Origin: Arthrobacter globiformis
GTDB taxonomy: Bacteria; Actinomycetota; Actinomycetes; Actinomycetales; Micrococcaceae
Assembly: GCF_030817195.1 (NCBI RefSeq)
Contig: NZ_JAUSYZ010000001.1
Coordinates: forward strand, 4,464,001 to 4,528,000
Reading direction: 5' to 3'
DNA length: 64,000 bases
Positions 41,719 through 50,312 of the stretch are shown in pieces. Under the pieces are notes generated by a model. The model saw nothing but the letters and a program-made list of their open reading frames with translations, did no database searches and had not been told where the DNA came from. Position numbers and translations under genes: made by a program. Positions within the stretch are counted from its first letter, which is position 1, and every line of letters starts with the position of its first letter.

Positions 41719-42779
41719 GGCAGGCCGAACGCGTCCTCGATGCTGGCCAGCAGGCTGTAGTGGTTGTATAGACGGTCTGAGGTGGTGCCTGCCCTGGCCA
41801 GCGGTGACAGCACCAGCGTCCCGATCAGTCCGCCCGCCGCTCCCCCGGGCAGTGCGGCATCCGCGCCTTCCTTTCCCTCCGCCTCGTCGAAGGTGATGAC
41901 CAGCATCCCGTCCTGCTTGTACGCCGGGGACGCCAGAATCTCCGGAACATGCTTGCGGAGCCATACATCGGCCGAGACCAGGCCACCTTCCCGCCCGTCG
42001 ACGCACGGGCTGTCGTGCCCGTCGTTGCACAGGTTCGGGCTGATATAGGACAGGTTCGGTGTGGTTGCCACGGTTTCGAGGTCGGCGGCGAGGTTGGAGA
42101 AGTCGACGTCGTTGGCCTGGCACTCGGGCGACGACGTGATCCCGGCGAAGTACACGAAGGGGTTGTGCCGGGTGGCGTACTGGTCGCCCTCCTGCGCTGC
42201 ATGGTTCGAATCCCGAGTGCCAGGCTCCGGATGAAGGCACGGGGCGCCCATGTCCTCCATGTACCCCTTCCAAGTCTTCCCGGCCGCGCTCAGCTGGCCC
42301 GCAACCGTCTGTACAGATTCCGGGTACACGCAGCCGCTGCCCCGCGCCTGGCCTGGCGTCGTTGTGCCGCTTTCGTTGAACGCCTCGTAGACGGGGCAGT
42401 CGCCTTCGGTGGCGGGGTTTGGCCCCTGCCCCGAGATCTGGGCGATGTAGTTGGGAAGGGAGGCATGCCCGATTGCGTAGTACCGGCTCAGCAGCACGCC
42501 CTGCGGACGCAGGGTCCGGGTCAGGTACTCTGCGTCCGACTGGTCGTTCCAGACGTCCCGGAAGGACTTGTTCTCCAGGTTGATCACGAACACGTGTCCC
42601 GGCTTTTCCGCCGCTGTGGGCGAGGGCGACGGCGACGCTCCGGTTCCGCAGGCAGCAAGCCCCGTGAGGACCACAACCAGCGCAGCCGGGAGAAGCCCCC
42701 GGCCAGCCGGCCGGCGACGGTGCCACCCGTGCCGGTCCCACCTGTGCCGGTCCCACCTGTGAATCGGAGCAGCTCCCAT
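41655..42779 (-). CDS. Phosphoesterase (PF04185-type) lipoprotein
   Basis: A 374-residue exported enzyme. The N-terminus is basic with a duplicated RWDRH, then a hydrophobic core and a lipobox (TGLAAC). Catalytic-domain motifs include HVFVINLENKSF, the nucleophile region GHASLPNYIAQISGQ, ITFDEAEGKEGADAALPGG and DRLYNHYSLLASIEDAFGLP. The alkaline-phosphatase-fold phosphoesterase family hydrolyses phosphate esters or phospholipids outside the cell. ATG 42779 follows AGGCAGGATCC. It overlaps the neighbouring gene's 3' end by 64 bases tail-to-tail. Confidence 0.88.
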   Translation of the reverse strand: MGAAPIHRWDRHRWDRHGWHRRRPAGRGLLPAALVVVLTGLAACGTGASPSPSPTAAEKPGHVFVINLENKSFRDVWNDQSDAEYLTRTLRPQGVLLSRYYAIGHASLPNYIAQISGQGPNPATEGDCPVYEAFNESGTTTPGQARGSGCVYPESVQTVAGQLSAAGKTWKGYMEDMGAPCLHPEPGTRDSNHAAQEGDQYATRHNPFVYFAGITSSPECQANDVDFSNLAADLETVATTPNLSYISPNLCNDGHDSPCVDGREGGLVSADVWLRKHVPEILASPAYKQDGMLVITFDEAEGKEGADAALPGGAAGGLIGTLVLSPLARAGTTSDRLYNHYSLLASIEDAFGLPYLAYAAAPGLNRFGSDVFSR

Positions 42780-42977
42780 TGGATCCTGCCTTCTGCCGCA
42801 ACGACGTTTCGCGGTCCCCACTCCATGCTGGCACCAACAGCCCGGCAGCAGCATGAAGGAAAGCTGGGAGTTGTTTGGGAGGCGCACCATGCTCATCCGG
42901 AAAGCAGGGCGGCTCACATGTTAAGTTGAATCGGTGGGACAGACCTGTCCTGCACACCAGCCTGAGAGAGCCAATAC

Positions 42978-43601
42978 GTGGAATCGCCTTCCCCAGTCCG
43001 AATCCTGACCGTCTGCACGGGCAACATCTGCCGTTCCCCTGTGGCGGAACGACTGCTCCAGGCTGGCCTCGACCAGGTGCTTCCCGGTGGCTTTGAGGTG
43101 CGCAGCGCCGGAACCCGTGCCTTGGTGGGCGATCCCGTCCAGCCGCTCTCCGCGGACATCATCCGCACCTTCGGCGGCACCGCGGAGGGCTTCGCGGCGC
43201 GCCAGCTGTCGGCCAAGATTTTGCGGAACGTGGACCTGGTCCTCACCATGACGTCCGGACACCGGGGCGAGGTGCTCCAGCTGGATGCCTCCCTGCTGAA
43301 GCGCACCTTCACCATCCGCGAGTTCGCCAGGATGCTCGATGTTCTGGAGGAGCGTGAAGGGCAGGCCCCTCAGCGCGTCGGCCCCAACGGTGAACGGCTC
43401 GCCGCCAACACGAAGCTCTGGCGCAAGCTTCCCGCCCGGGCCGCGTCGGTCCGGCACCTCGCGCTGGCCCCCGACGCCGCGGACAACGACGTCGTTGACC
43501 CCTACCGCCGCAGCGCCGATTACTACCGACAGATGGAAGACGAACTGGCCCCGGCGATCATCTCGGTCCTTCGTTTCGCCCGGCTGAACGCCCCCTCCTA
43601 A
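42978..43601 (+). CDS. Low-molecular-weight protein tyrosine phosphatase family
   Basis: A 207-residue protein. The phosphatase loop VCTGNICRS (Cys13, Arg19) and the general-acid loop NDVVDPYRR are present. This longer LMW-phosphatase form is typically found beside cell-envelope polysaccharide genes, and an LCP protein follows 53 bases downstream. GTG 42978 starts near the motif; the ribosome site is weak (GAGAG). Confidence 0.9.
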   Translation: MESPSPVRILTVCTGNICRSPVAERLLQAGLDQVLPGGFEVRSAGTRALVGDPVQPLSADIIRTFGGTAEGFAARQLSAKILRNVDLVLTMTSGHRGEVLQLDASLLKRTFTIREFARMLDVLEEREGQAPQRVGPNGERLAANTKLWRKLPARAASVRHLALAPDAADNDVVDPYRRSADYYRQMEDELAPAIISVLRFARLNAPS

Positions 43602-43654
43602 ACCGGCCGGCCGCCGTCGTTCTCACGGGCGGCTTTTGGTGGTACGGTCCGATC

Positions 43655-44752
43655 ATGAAATCCCGGAACAGTCCGGGAGCCGGGGGCAACGGCGACCCCG
43701 CTCCAGGCGCCAATGGCGGCGCCAAACCCAAGCGGCCCATACGCAACGCAGTCCTGGTAGGGCTGCTCGGGATTGCCCTGGTGGCCGGCGGCTTCCTGTT
43801 TAACCTGGCGCAGATCTGGAATACCCAGACTGCCAAGACGGAGATCAGCGCGGCCCCCGAGAGCCCCACGCAGACCGCAACCACTAAGCCCTCGCCCACC
43901 AAGAAGCCGGCGCCCAAACCGGTGAAGCCGCCACCGCCGCCCCCGCTGCCCATGAACATCCTGCTGATCGGCAGCGACCACCGCAAGGGCGACGCTCCGG
44001 CGCCGAATGGCCTGCCAAACCAGCGCGCGGACGTCCTCATGCTGGTGCATCTGGCGGCCGACGGGAAGCACGCCTACGGCATCTCGCTCATGCGCGACCT
44101 CTGGGTTCAGATCCCCGGGTACGGCGAAGCCAAGATCAACTCCTCGCTTGAGCAGGGCGGCATGCCGCTTGCCGTGAAGACCGTGGAGTCCCTGTTCGGG
44201 CAGAAAATCCAGCACGCCGTCATGATCGACTTCGAGGGTTTCAGGGGCATCACCGAGGCGCTCGGCGGCGTGGACGTCAACAATCCGGAGGCGTTCACGT
44301 CCACCCATGACACCCAGCAGCATTTTCCCGCCGGTGTGAACCGGCTTAAGGGCCAGCGCGCCCTCGAGTTCGTCCGCGAGCGCTACGCGTTTGTTGACGG
44401 CGACTACCGCCGGGTCGCGAACCAGCAGCTGTTCCTGCGCTCCACCCTGGCCAAGCTGCTCTCCGCCCGCACCCTGACCAACCCGGTGACGCTGTACAAG
44501 CTGGTCAACACGGCGTCGAAGTCCATCACCGTGGATAAGGGGCTGAACGCGACCGCGCTGGCCAGCCTCGTGTACAGCCTGCGGAATGTCCGGATGCAGG
44601 ACGCAGTGTTCTTCACGCTGCCGACGGCGGGATTTGGGACCAGCACCGATGGACAGTCAATTATCCTGCCGGACTACGGCGCCGCCGCCGCTGTGGGCGC
44701 GGCTCTGGGGAAGGACCGGCTGGGGCAGTACGCCGCGACGCTGGGGAAGTGA
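43655..44752 (+). CDS. LCP (LytR-CpsA-Psr) family protein
   Basis: A 365-residue single-span membrane protein. A cytosolic start, one helix (NAVLVGLLGIALVAGGFLFN), a Pro/Thr linker with a run of Pro, then the LCP catalytic domain: MNILLIGSDHR, QRADVLMLVHL, ISLMRDLWV, GVDVNNPEAF and RYAFVDGDYRRVANQQLFLR. LCP enzymes join teichoic-acid-like or arabinogalactan-like polymers to peptidoglycan. Its pairing with an LMW phosphatase supports an envelope-glycopolymer function. Confidence 0.93.
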   Translation: MKSRNSPGAGGNGDPAPGANGGAKPKRPIRNAVLVGLLGIALVAGGFLFNLAQIWNTQTAKTEISAAPESPTQTATTKPSPTKKPAPKPVKPPPPPPLPMNILLIGSDHRKGDAPAPNGLPNQRADVLMLVHLAADGKHAYGISLMRDLWVQIPGYGEAKINSSLEQGGMPLAVKTVESLFGQKIQHAVMIDFEGFRGITEALGGVDVNNPEAFTSTHDTQQHFPAGVNRLKGQRALEFVRERYAFVDGDYRRVANQQLFLRSTLAKLLSARTLTNPVTLYKLVNTASKSITVDKGLNATALASLVYSLRNVRMQDAVFFTLPTAGFGTSTDGQSIILPDYGAAAAVGAALGKDRLGQYAATLGK

Positions 44753-44802
44753 CCTGTTTCGTAAGTGACAAGCGTGATGACTGAAAGCGTGAGGGGTACC
44801 CA

Positions 44803-44967
44803 GTGAAACAGCTGATCTGGATCATCGCAGTTGTTGCAGTGCTGTTTTTCATCATGGGCGCAACCATCAGGGCGGTGGCCTTCCTGCTGTGGGTGGCGCC
44901 CGTCCTCCTGCTGGCAGCGGTGCTGGTGTTCTTCCTCAACCGCTCGGGCGGCAAACGCATCCCCTGA
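44803..44967 (+). CDS. 54-residue two-helix membrane protein
   Basis: GTG 44803 follows GAGGGG and encodes two hydrophobic segments (LIWIIAVVAVLFFIMGATIR and FLLWVAPVLLLAAVLVFFLN) with a basic tail. It lies 50 bases after the LCP gene and is directly followed by the 32-bp repeat array. Small hydrophobic proteins of this form are common in Arthrobacter; the function is unknown. Confidence 0.7.
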   Translation: MKQLIWIIAVVAVLFFIMGATIRAVAFLLWVAPVLLLAAVLVFFLNRSGGKRIP

Positions 44968-45382
44968 CGCTTCCTCACATCCCGCAGGTTCTGGGCCAAC
45001 GCTTCCTCACATCCCGTCGCCTCCAGCCGGACGCTTCCTCACATCCCGCAGATTCTGGCCCAACGCTTCCTCACACCCCGCCGCCTCCAGCCAAACGCTT
45101 CCTCACATCCCGCAGATTCTGGCCCAACGCTTCCTCACACCCCGCCGCCTCCAGCCAAACGCTTCCTCACATCCCGCAGATTCTGGCCCAACGCTTCCTC
45201 ACATCCCGTCGCCTCCAGCCGGACGCTTCCTCGCATCCTGCAGCTTCTGGGCCAACGCTTCCTCACAGGTGCCAAAACAGCAGGTTTCCTTTTTGGCTGG
45301 AGGAATTGAGGAAGCGTCCGAAGCAAGGCGACGAAACCTGAGGAAGTGTCCCAAAGAAGGCGACGGGATTTGAGGGAGCGTG
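44968..45382. repeat. 32-bp tandem array with orientation switch
   Basis: Nine full 32-base units, each starting CGCTTCCTCACA, run 44968-45255. Most alternate two types: one ends GCAGATTCTGGCCCAA, the other CGCCTCCAGCCAAA or a close variant. A tenth partial unit follows, then from 45308 GAGGAAG-type units appear in inverted orientation at a 32- to 33-base pitch (to about 45382). There are no unique spacers and no cas genes, so it is not CRISPR. It may fold into a long structure or act as a terminator. Confidence 0.9.
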
Positions 45383-45478
45383 TGGAGTTCCGCGGCGGGT
45401 GGTTACTCTGCTGACATTGCGGGTACGGCACTAGTAACGTGGAAAATTCGCAGGCCTAGGCTGAACGGGAGTGCAATC

Positions 45479-46285
45479 GTGGGACAGAACGGAACCTCCG
45501 CTGAGGGAACGCATAAGGATGCCCCGGTGCCGGCTGCGTGGGCAGCCGGCGCCGTGGAACTCATCCTGATCCGGCACGGCGAGAGCCAGGGCAACGTGGC
45601 CGCCACCGATGCCACGGTTTCCGGTGCCGAGGTGATCGCGGTCCCGGCCCGTGATGCCGACGTCGAGCTTTCCTCCACAGGGCGGGAGCAGGTGACGGCA
45701 CTGGGCCGCGCGCTGTCGGCCGTTCCCGAGGACCGGCGGCCCGACGTCGTCATCTCCTCCCCGTACATGCGCGCGTACCAGACGGCAGAGATCGCCGTCG
45801 AGACGGCGGGCTGGCCCGTCCCCGTCCGCTCGGACGAGCGTCTCCGCGACCGTGAGCTGGGCATCCTGGACATGCTGACCGCCTTTGGCGTGGAAACCCG
45901 GCTTCCGCAGGAGGCAGAACGACGGCGGTGGCTGGGCAAGTTCTATTACCGTCCGCCGGGCGGGGAATCGTGGGCGGACGTGGCGCTGCGGCTACGTTCC
46001 GTGATCGGGGAACTGAACGCGCTGGGCAGTGGCCACCGGGTAATGCTGGTGTGCCACGACGCCGTCGTCATGCTGTTCCGCTACATCCTTGAGGGCATGT
46101 CCGAACGGGAGCTCCTGGACGTCGCGGCCAGCACTCCGGTCCTGAACGCCTCGCTGACCCGCTATGTCCGGCCGGAGGGCGTGGGTCCGTGGACGCTGGA
46201 GAGCTTCAACGTGGCCGACCACCTTATGGAGCAGGGCGTCGAAGTGACCGAACACGCCGGGGACGCCAATGTCCACCCGCGCTGA
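45479..46285 (+). CDS. Histidine phosphatase family protein
   Basis: A 268-residue phosphoglycerate-mutase-like protein. LILIRHGESQGN carries the catalytic His, and SSPYMRAYQTAE, RDRELGILDM and VCHDAVVMLFRY supply the remaining active-site residues. It removes phosphate from a small molecule or protein. GTG 45479 has GGGAG nine bases upstream; the earlier frame crosses the repeat array. Its last 17 bases overlap nnrD, so the two are coupled. Confidence 0.9.
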   Translation: MGQNGTSAEGTHKDAPVPAAWAAGAVELILIRHGESQGNVAATDATVSGAEVIAVPARDADVELSSTGREQVTALGRALSAVPEDRRPDVVISSPYMRAYQTAEIAVETAGWPVPVRSDERLRDRELGILDMLTAFGVETRLPQEAERRRWLGKFYYRPPGGESWADVALRLRSVIGELNALGSGHRVMLVCHDAVVMLFRYILEGMSERELLDVAASTPVLNASLTRYVRPEGVGPWTLESFNVADHLMEQGVEVTEHAGDANVHPR

Positions 46286-47267
46286 GCCCGCCAACACTGC
46301 AGCCAAAGACTCCGCCAACACTGCCGCCACCCTGATCACGCCGACGCTCCTGCGCAGCTGGCCGCTGCCCTCCGCGGGGTCCGACAAGTACTCCCGCGGC
46401 GCGGTGCTGGTCGTCGGCGGCGGCCGGCGCACTCCGGGTGCCGCATTGCTCGCAGGTACGGCCGCACTTCGTGCCGGAGCTGGCCGGGTGACCCTGGCTG
46501 TGGCGGAGTCGGTGGCCGTCCAGCTGGCCGTGTCGCTGCCGGAGGCGGGAGTGATCGGCCTGCCGCAATCGGCAGGTGGTTCCGTGGGCGATGCCGGGCT
46601 CGAAAACCTGCTCGGGGACTTCGATGCTGCAGACGCCGTGCTGATCGGCCCCGGGCTGGACGACATCGGGCAGACCGAGGCGCTGCTCCGCGGGCTGCTG
46701 CGGCATGACTCCGCCAAGGATCCCGATCAGAATGCTGGTCCGACGGTGGTGCTCGATGCCTACGCCCTGGGTGCCCTCCCCCAGCTGGCTGAAGAGCTGG
46801 GCCCTTGGGCGGGCCGGCTGATTCTCACGCCGAACCCCGCCGAGGCCGCGATCTTGCTGGGCCGGGACACCGGGGACTTGGCGGCCGATGTCGTCGAACT
46901 CGCCGGGAAGTACCGCGCGGTGGTGAGCTGCCAAGGCATGATTGCCGGGCCACCCGCCGTCGGCTCTCCCGACGGCGGTTCTCCCGACGGCAGCTCATCC
47001 GCCGATGATTTCCCGGTGACCGGAGACCACTGGGAAATCACCACCGGCTACGGCGGGCTGGGGACTTCCGGCAGCGGCGACATTCTTGCCGGCGCCATCG
47101 CCGGGCTTCGGGCCCGCGGCACGAGCGACGCCCAGGCCGCCTGCTGGGGCACTCACCTGCACGCCGCGGCCGGCGACAGGCTCGCCAGCCGAGTGGGCAG
47201 CCTAGGCTACCTGGCGCGGGAACTGGCCGACGAACTGCCGCCCCTCATGATGGAACTGGGCACGTAA
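46269..47267 (+). CDS. nnrD: ADP-dependent NAD(P)H-hydrate dehydratase
   Basis: A 332-residue ribokinase-fold repair enzyme. It shows GAVLVVGGGRRTPGAALLAG, IGPGLDD, TPNPAEAAILLG and the catalytic GLGTSGSGDILAGAIAG. It dehydrates damaged NAD(P)H hydrates back to NAD(P)H; the partner epimerase (NnrE) is not in this window. A short low-complexity insert (GSPDGGSPDGSSSADD) sits before the last lobe. ATG 46269 overlaps the phosphatase gene. Confidence 0.92.
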   Translation: MSTRAEPANTAAKDSANTAATLITPTLLRSWPLPSAGSDKYSRGAVLVVGGGRRTPGAALLAGTAALRAGAGRVTLAVAESVAVQLAVSLPEAGVIGLPQSAGGSVGDAGLENLLGDFDAADAVLIGPGLDDIGQTEALLRGLLRHDSAKDPDQNAGPTVVLDAYALGALPQLAEELGPWAGRLILTPNPAEAAILLGRDTGDLAADVVELAGKYRAVVSCQGMIAGPPAVGSPDGGSPDGSSSADDFPVTGDHWEITTGYGGLGTSGSGDILAGAIAGLRARGTSDAQAACWGTHLHAAAGDRLASRVGSLGYLARELADELPPLMMELGT

Positions 47268-47355
47268 GCGAGGCTGGCTGGATCCGGTCTCGGGTTTCGA
47301 CACGCTCAACCAGCGGCGGCAGGCTCAACCAGCGACGACACGCTGAACCAGCGGC

Positions 47356-48774
47356 TCACTTCAGCGACTTCAGGATGGACCGGAGCGACGCGGCGGCCTT
47401 CGTGGCTGCGGCCTGCGGCTGGGCCCGGCCCGCTGCAACGTCGCTGACGGCCTTGGCGATGGGCAACTCGGCCATCGCAGCGCCGGCCAGGTCGCCGTGG
47501 CCCTGGACAATGCCCCAGTGCTTCAGGTCGTTGGACCCCTGCAGCAGGGTGGAGAGAACGTCCTTGGCATAAACGCTGCCGAAGCGCTCCGACCTGCCGG
47601 CCGCCACGGGGATGGACATCCAGGCATCCGCATACTCGGCCGGGTTTGCGGTGCTGCCCGAACGCACAGGAACACCCTCCTCCGGGGCAATCGCGAGCCA
47701 GTCAACATAGCCGTCGGTCAGGAAGTACTCCACGAAGCGGCGGGCGGGTTCGGCGTCGGAATCAGCCGTCACCGTCCAGGAGAACACTTCTCCGAAGTGC
47801 GCCGGCTGTTGCCCGTCCGGCCCCTGGAGGCCGGCCACCACTCCGGTGTTCCGTGCCAGGAAGAGCGGGTCCTTGGCGCATTCGGGGCAGCTCGGCCGCG
47901 CGTCGGTCCGCGTGCCGGCCAGCTCATCTAACATGTTCGTCGGCCAGACGGCCATGGCGGCCTTGCCGGCGAAGTAGGCGGACCGCACCGTTTCAATGTC
48001 TTGTATGCCGGGCACGGAATAGTTCTTGAGCAGGTCGCGGTAGAACCCGAGCGCCGCCACGCACTGGGGGCTGTCGAACGTAATGCCGGCCTTGGCATCC
48101 ACCATCTCGCAGCCGTTTCCCAGCGCAATGTTCTCAAACGACTGCTGGGTGAAGGCCTGGCCAGTCTTGTTGGCCGCGACAATGCCCGCCAGCTCCGGGG
48201 AATCCAGCTTCCTGGCCGCGGCAACGATGTCCGCGTACGTCCGGGGCGCCCTCAAACCTGCCTGGGCGAAGAGGTCCTTGCGGTAGTAGATCAGCTGATG
48301 CCAAGCGGAACCCGGAACGGCCAGCTGCTGGCCATTGTCACGCGTCAGTTCCAGCGCCCGTGCGGCCCACGTTTGCTCTCCGAGGCTTTGCACAATGGCT
48401 GCGTTGGTCTTGTAGTCGATGTGGCCGGCGGCTGCCATGGTCCGGACCTGCCCCAGCGACAGCGAAGCCATCACGTCCGGAAGGTCACCGGAGGCGGCCG
48501 ATGACGTCAAGACTTGGTTGAAGCGGTGCGAAGGAACGGTCACCAGGTCAGCCTTCACTCCGGTGGCAGCGGTGAAAGCCTCGACGACGACGCGAAGCTT
48601 GGCCATGCGGTCCGGAATCGTCTCGGTAGTCCAGACGGTGATGTTGTGGTGATCGACGTCTGGGGCGGGTGCGGGTGGTTGGCCATTGCCCGGCGTGCAG
48701 GACACCAAAAGGGCCGCTGCCAAGGACACCGCCGCTAGAACGCTCGCCCTGACTTGGCCTCTGGTCCTATTCAC
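47356..48774 (-). CDS. ABC sugar-type extracellular solute-binding lipoprotein
   Basis: A 472-residue family 1 solute-binding protein. The lipobox is LLVSC (about residue 26). The binding-protein fold is visible in ITVWTTETIPDRMAKLRVVV, DLPDVMASLSLGQVRTMAAA, WHQLIYYRKDLFAQAGLRAP and YFAGKAAMAVWPTNMLDEL. It should capture a sugar or oligosaccharide and deliver it to an ABC permease. No permease or ATPase gene lies nearby, so it is an orphan. GTG 48774 has AGGAG five bases upstream. Confidence 0.92.
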   Translation of the reverse strand: MNRTRGQVRASVLAAVSLAAALLVSCTPGNGQPPAPAPDVDHHNITVWTTETIPDRMAKLRVVVEAFTAATGVKADLVTVPSHRFNQVLTSSAASGDLPDVMASLSLGQVRTMAAAGHIDYKTNAAIVQSLGEQTWAARALELTRDNGQQLAVPGSAWHQLIYYRKDLFAQAGLRAPRTYADIVAAARKLDSPELAGIVAANKTGQAFTQQSFENIALGNGCEMVDAKAGITFDSPQCVAALGFYRDLLKNYSVPGIQDIETVRSAYFAGKAAMAVWPTNMLDELAGTRTDARPSCPECAKDPLFLARNTGVVAGLQGPDGQQPAHFGEVFSWTVTADSDAEPARRFVEYFLTDGYVDWLAIAPEEGVPVRSGSTANPAEYADAWMSIPVAAGRSERFGSVYAKDVLSTLLQGSNDLKHWGIVQGHGDLAGAAMAELPIAKAVSDVAAGRAQPQAAATKAAASLRSILKSLK

Positions 48775-49382
48775 TTGGCGCTCCTGCCACACGGTGTCCG
48801 CAGTACGGACGCACGCGGGGCGTCAAACCCCGCGTACAACTAGGAGACCTATGTGTCATAGCGTAACTAATTGGTGCCCGGCTGTCAGCAGGCCGCATTC
48901 ACTGCAGGTCCGATCCGTCAGCAGGACCCGGCTTCTGCCGCGGATAAAGCCGCGGATAAACGGGCGCACATGAAGGGACGGCCTCCGCTCGTTGAGCCGG
49001 AGACCGTCCGCGAGAGGATCCCGGATGCTGCTGCCGTGCGCTATTTGGCGCGGTGGCGTGCTCCCGGGCTAACCGCCCCTTCTGGCAGCCAAATTGAAGC
49101 CCCGGGTCCTCCCGTTCACCGCCAACCACATCGGCTGGCTGTAGAAGTTTTATAGCACCGGCCCCGGCCCGCCACAAGGGCTCCGGCAGGTTTTTTTCCT
49201 CCCGGTTTCGGGCCGTCAGGGCAGGAAATCCAGCGTTTACGACGGCGGCTGGCCGGCTGTTCCGGCGGCGCCCGCGCCAGCTCGGGGTGCTATTGCCCGG
49301 CCCGGCAACCCGGGAGTATTTTAAGCGTGGGACTGAGCTCAAGCAGCAGGGCCGCCGATGCCCCCTATCCAGGAGCACGTCA
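48775..49382. other. Intergenic region with one hairpin
   Basis: About 600 bases. GGACGGCCTCCG (48976-48987) pairs with 48998-49009 with one mismatch. A tandem GCCGCGGATAAA pair sits near 48939-48962. A short T-run at 49190-49197 follows a GC-rich stretch. No gene or RNA was recognised. Confidence 0.45.
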
Positions 49383-49805
49383 ATGACGACCATCTCCAAC
49401 GCCCACCTTCCCGGCGAAGCGCAGCGCCCCTCCGGCGACCCCTTGTGGTGTTCCCAGTGCCAGACGGATGAATACCTGATCGTCGAATCGATCGAGGCCC
49501 TGCATCCACCTCGGGACGGCATGGTGGACGTCTCGTACACCTGCGTTGAATGCGACCAGTTCTATGCCCACCCGGCCGGAGTCCACGACGTGGCAGGCGT
49601 ACTGAACCGGCATGGCCAGGTGATGGGCGTGCTGCAGTTCGGCGGCGAATACTTCCACTGCGGAACGCCGATGGCCTCGGTCAGCTCGGGAACCAGCAGC
49701 ATCTACGGCACAGAGCTCGGCCGGCGCCGCACCATCCACGATGTGCACCTGCCCACCAGGCTGCTGCGGTGCTCCTGCGGGTTCCAGATGGAAGTACCGG
49801 ACTGA
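49383..49805 (+). CDS. Zinc-ribbon-like hypothetical protein
   Basis: A 140-residue soluble protein with CxxC pairs: WCSQCQTDEY, YTCVECDQFYAHP, and later FHCGTP and LRCSCGFQ. The pairing suggests one or two zinc-ribbon sites. AGGAG precedes ATG 49383. It is followed 90 bases later by a CBS-domain gene on the same strand. Function unknown. Confidence 0.78.
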   Translation: MTTISNAHLPGEAQRPSGDPLWCSQCQTDEYLIVESIEALHPPRDGMVDVSYTCVECDQFYAHPAGVHDVAGVLNRHGQVMGVLQFGGEYFHCGTPMASVSSGTSSIYGTELGRRRTIHDVHLPTRLLRCSCGFQMEVPD

Positions 49806-49895
49806 ACCAGTGCCGACCTGAACGAGGTCCCCGAGGTAGGCAGGAAGCGGCGGCAGCCCGCCGTCGTACGAGCACCAAAGGTGAGGAGAACGGCA

Positions 49896-50312
49896 ATGGC
49901 GATCCTGGCACGCGACATCATGACCGGCGGGGCAGAGTGCATCGGCGTCAACGAAACCCTTGAGCAGGCGGCCAGGAAGATGAGGGATCTCGACGTCGGT
50001 TCCCTCCCGATCTGCGGCGAGGACAACCGGCTCAAGGGCATGCTCACGGACCGGGATATCGTGGTACGTTGCCTGGCCGACGGCGGCGACCCCAAGAGCA
50101 CGAAGGCCGGCGACCTCGCCGAGGGAAAACCTGTGACCATCGGCGCCGACGACACCATCGAGGAAGCCATCAGGACCATGCAGCAGCACCAGGTGCGGAG
50201 GCTGCCAGTCATCGACGGCCACAACCTGATCGGGATGCTCAGCCAGGCCGACATCGCCCGGAACTACCCCGAGGACCGGGTGGGCGAACTGGTGGAATTC
50301 ATCTCCTACTGA
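49896..50312 (+). CDS. CBS domain protein
   Basis: A 138-residue protein that is almost entirely two CBS motifs (ARDIMTGGAECIGVNETLEQ, GMLTDRDIVVRC; then KPVTIGADDTIEEAIRTMQQ, RRLPVIDGHNLIGMLSQADI). CBS pairs bind adenosine nucleotides and act as energy sensors. GAGGAG precedes ATG 49896. Its last seven bases overlap the convergent FRG gene. Confidence 0.93.
   Translation: MAILARDIMTGGAECIGVNETLEQAARKMRDLDVGSLPICGEDNRLKGMLTDRDIVVRCLADGGDPKSTKAGDLAEGKPVTIGADDTIEEAIRTMQQHQVRRLPVIDGHNLIGMLSQADIARNYPEDRVGELVEFISY

Noticed and set aside
42195..42225. GGTTCGAATCCC resembling a tRNA T-loop
   Set aside because: It lies inside the phosphoesterase coding sequence, and no cloverleaf arms can be formed around it.
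44968..45255. Possible CRISPR array (regular 32-base periodicity)
   Set aside because: Units are directly adjacent with no unique spacers, two alternating variants repeat, and no cas genes are present. It is a tandem repeat.
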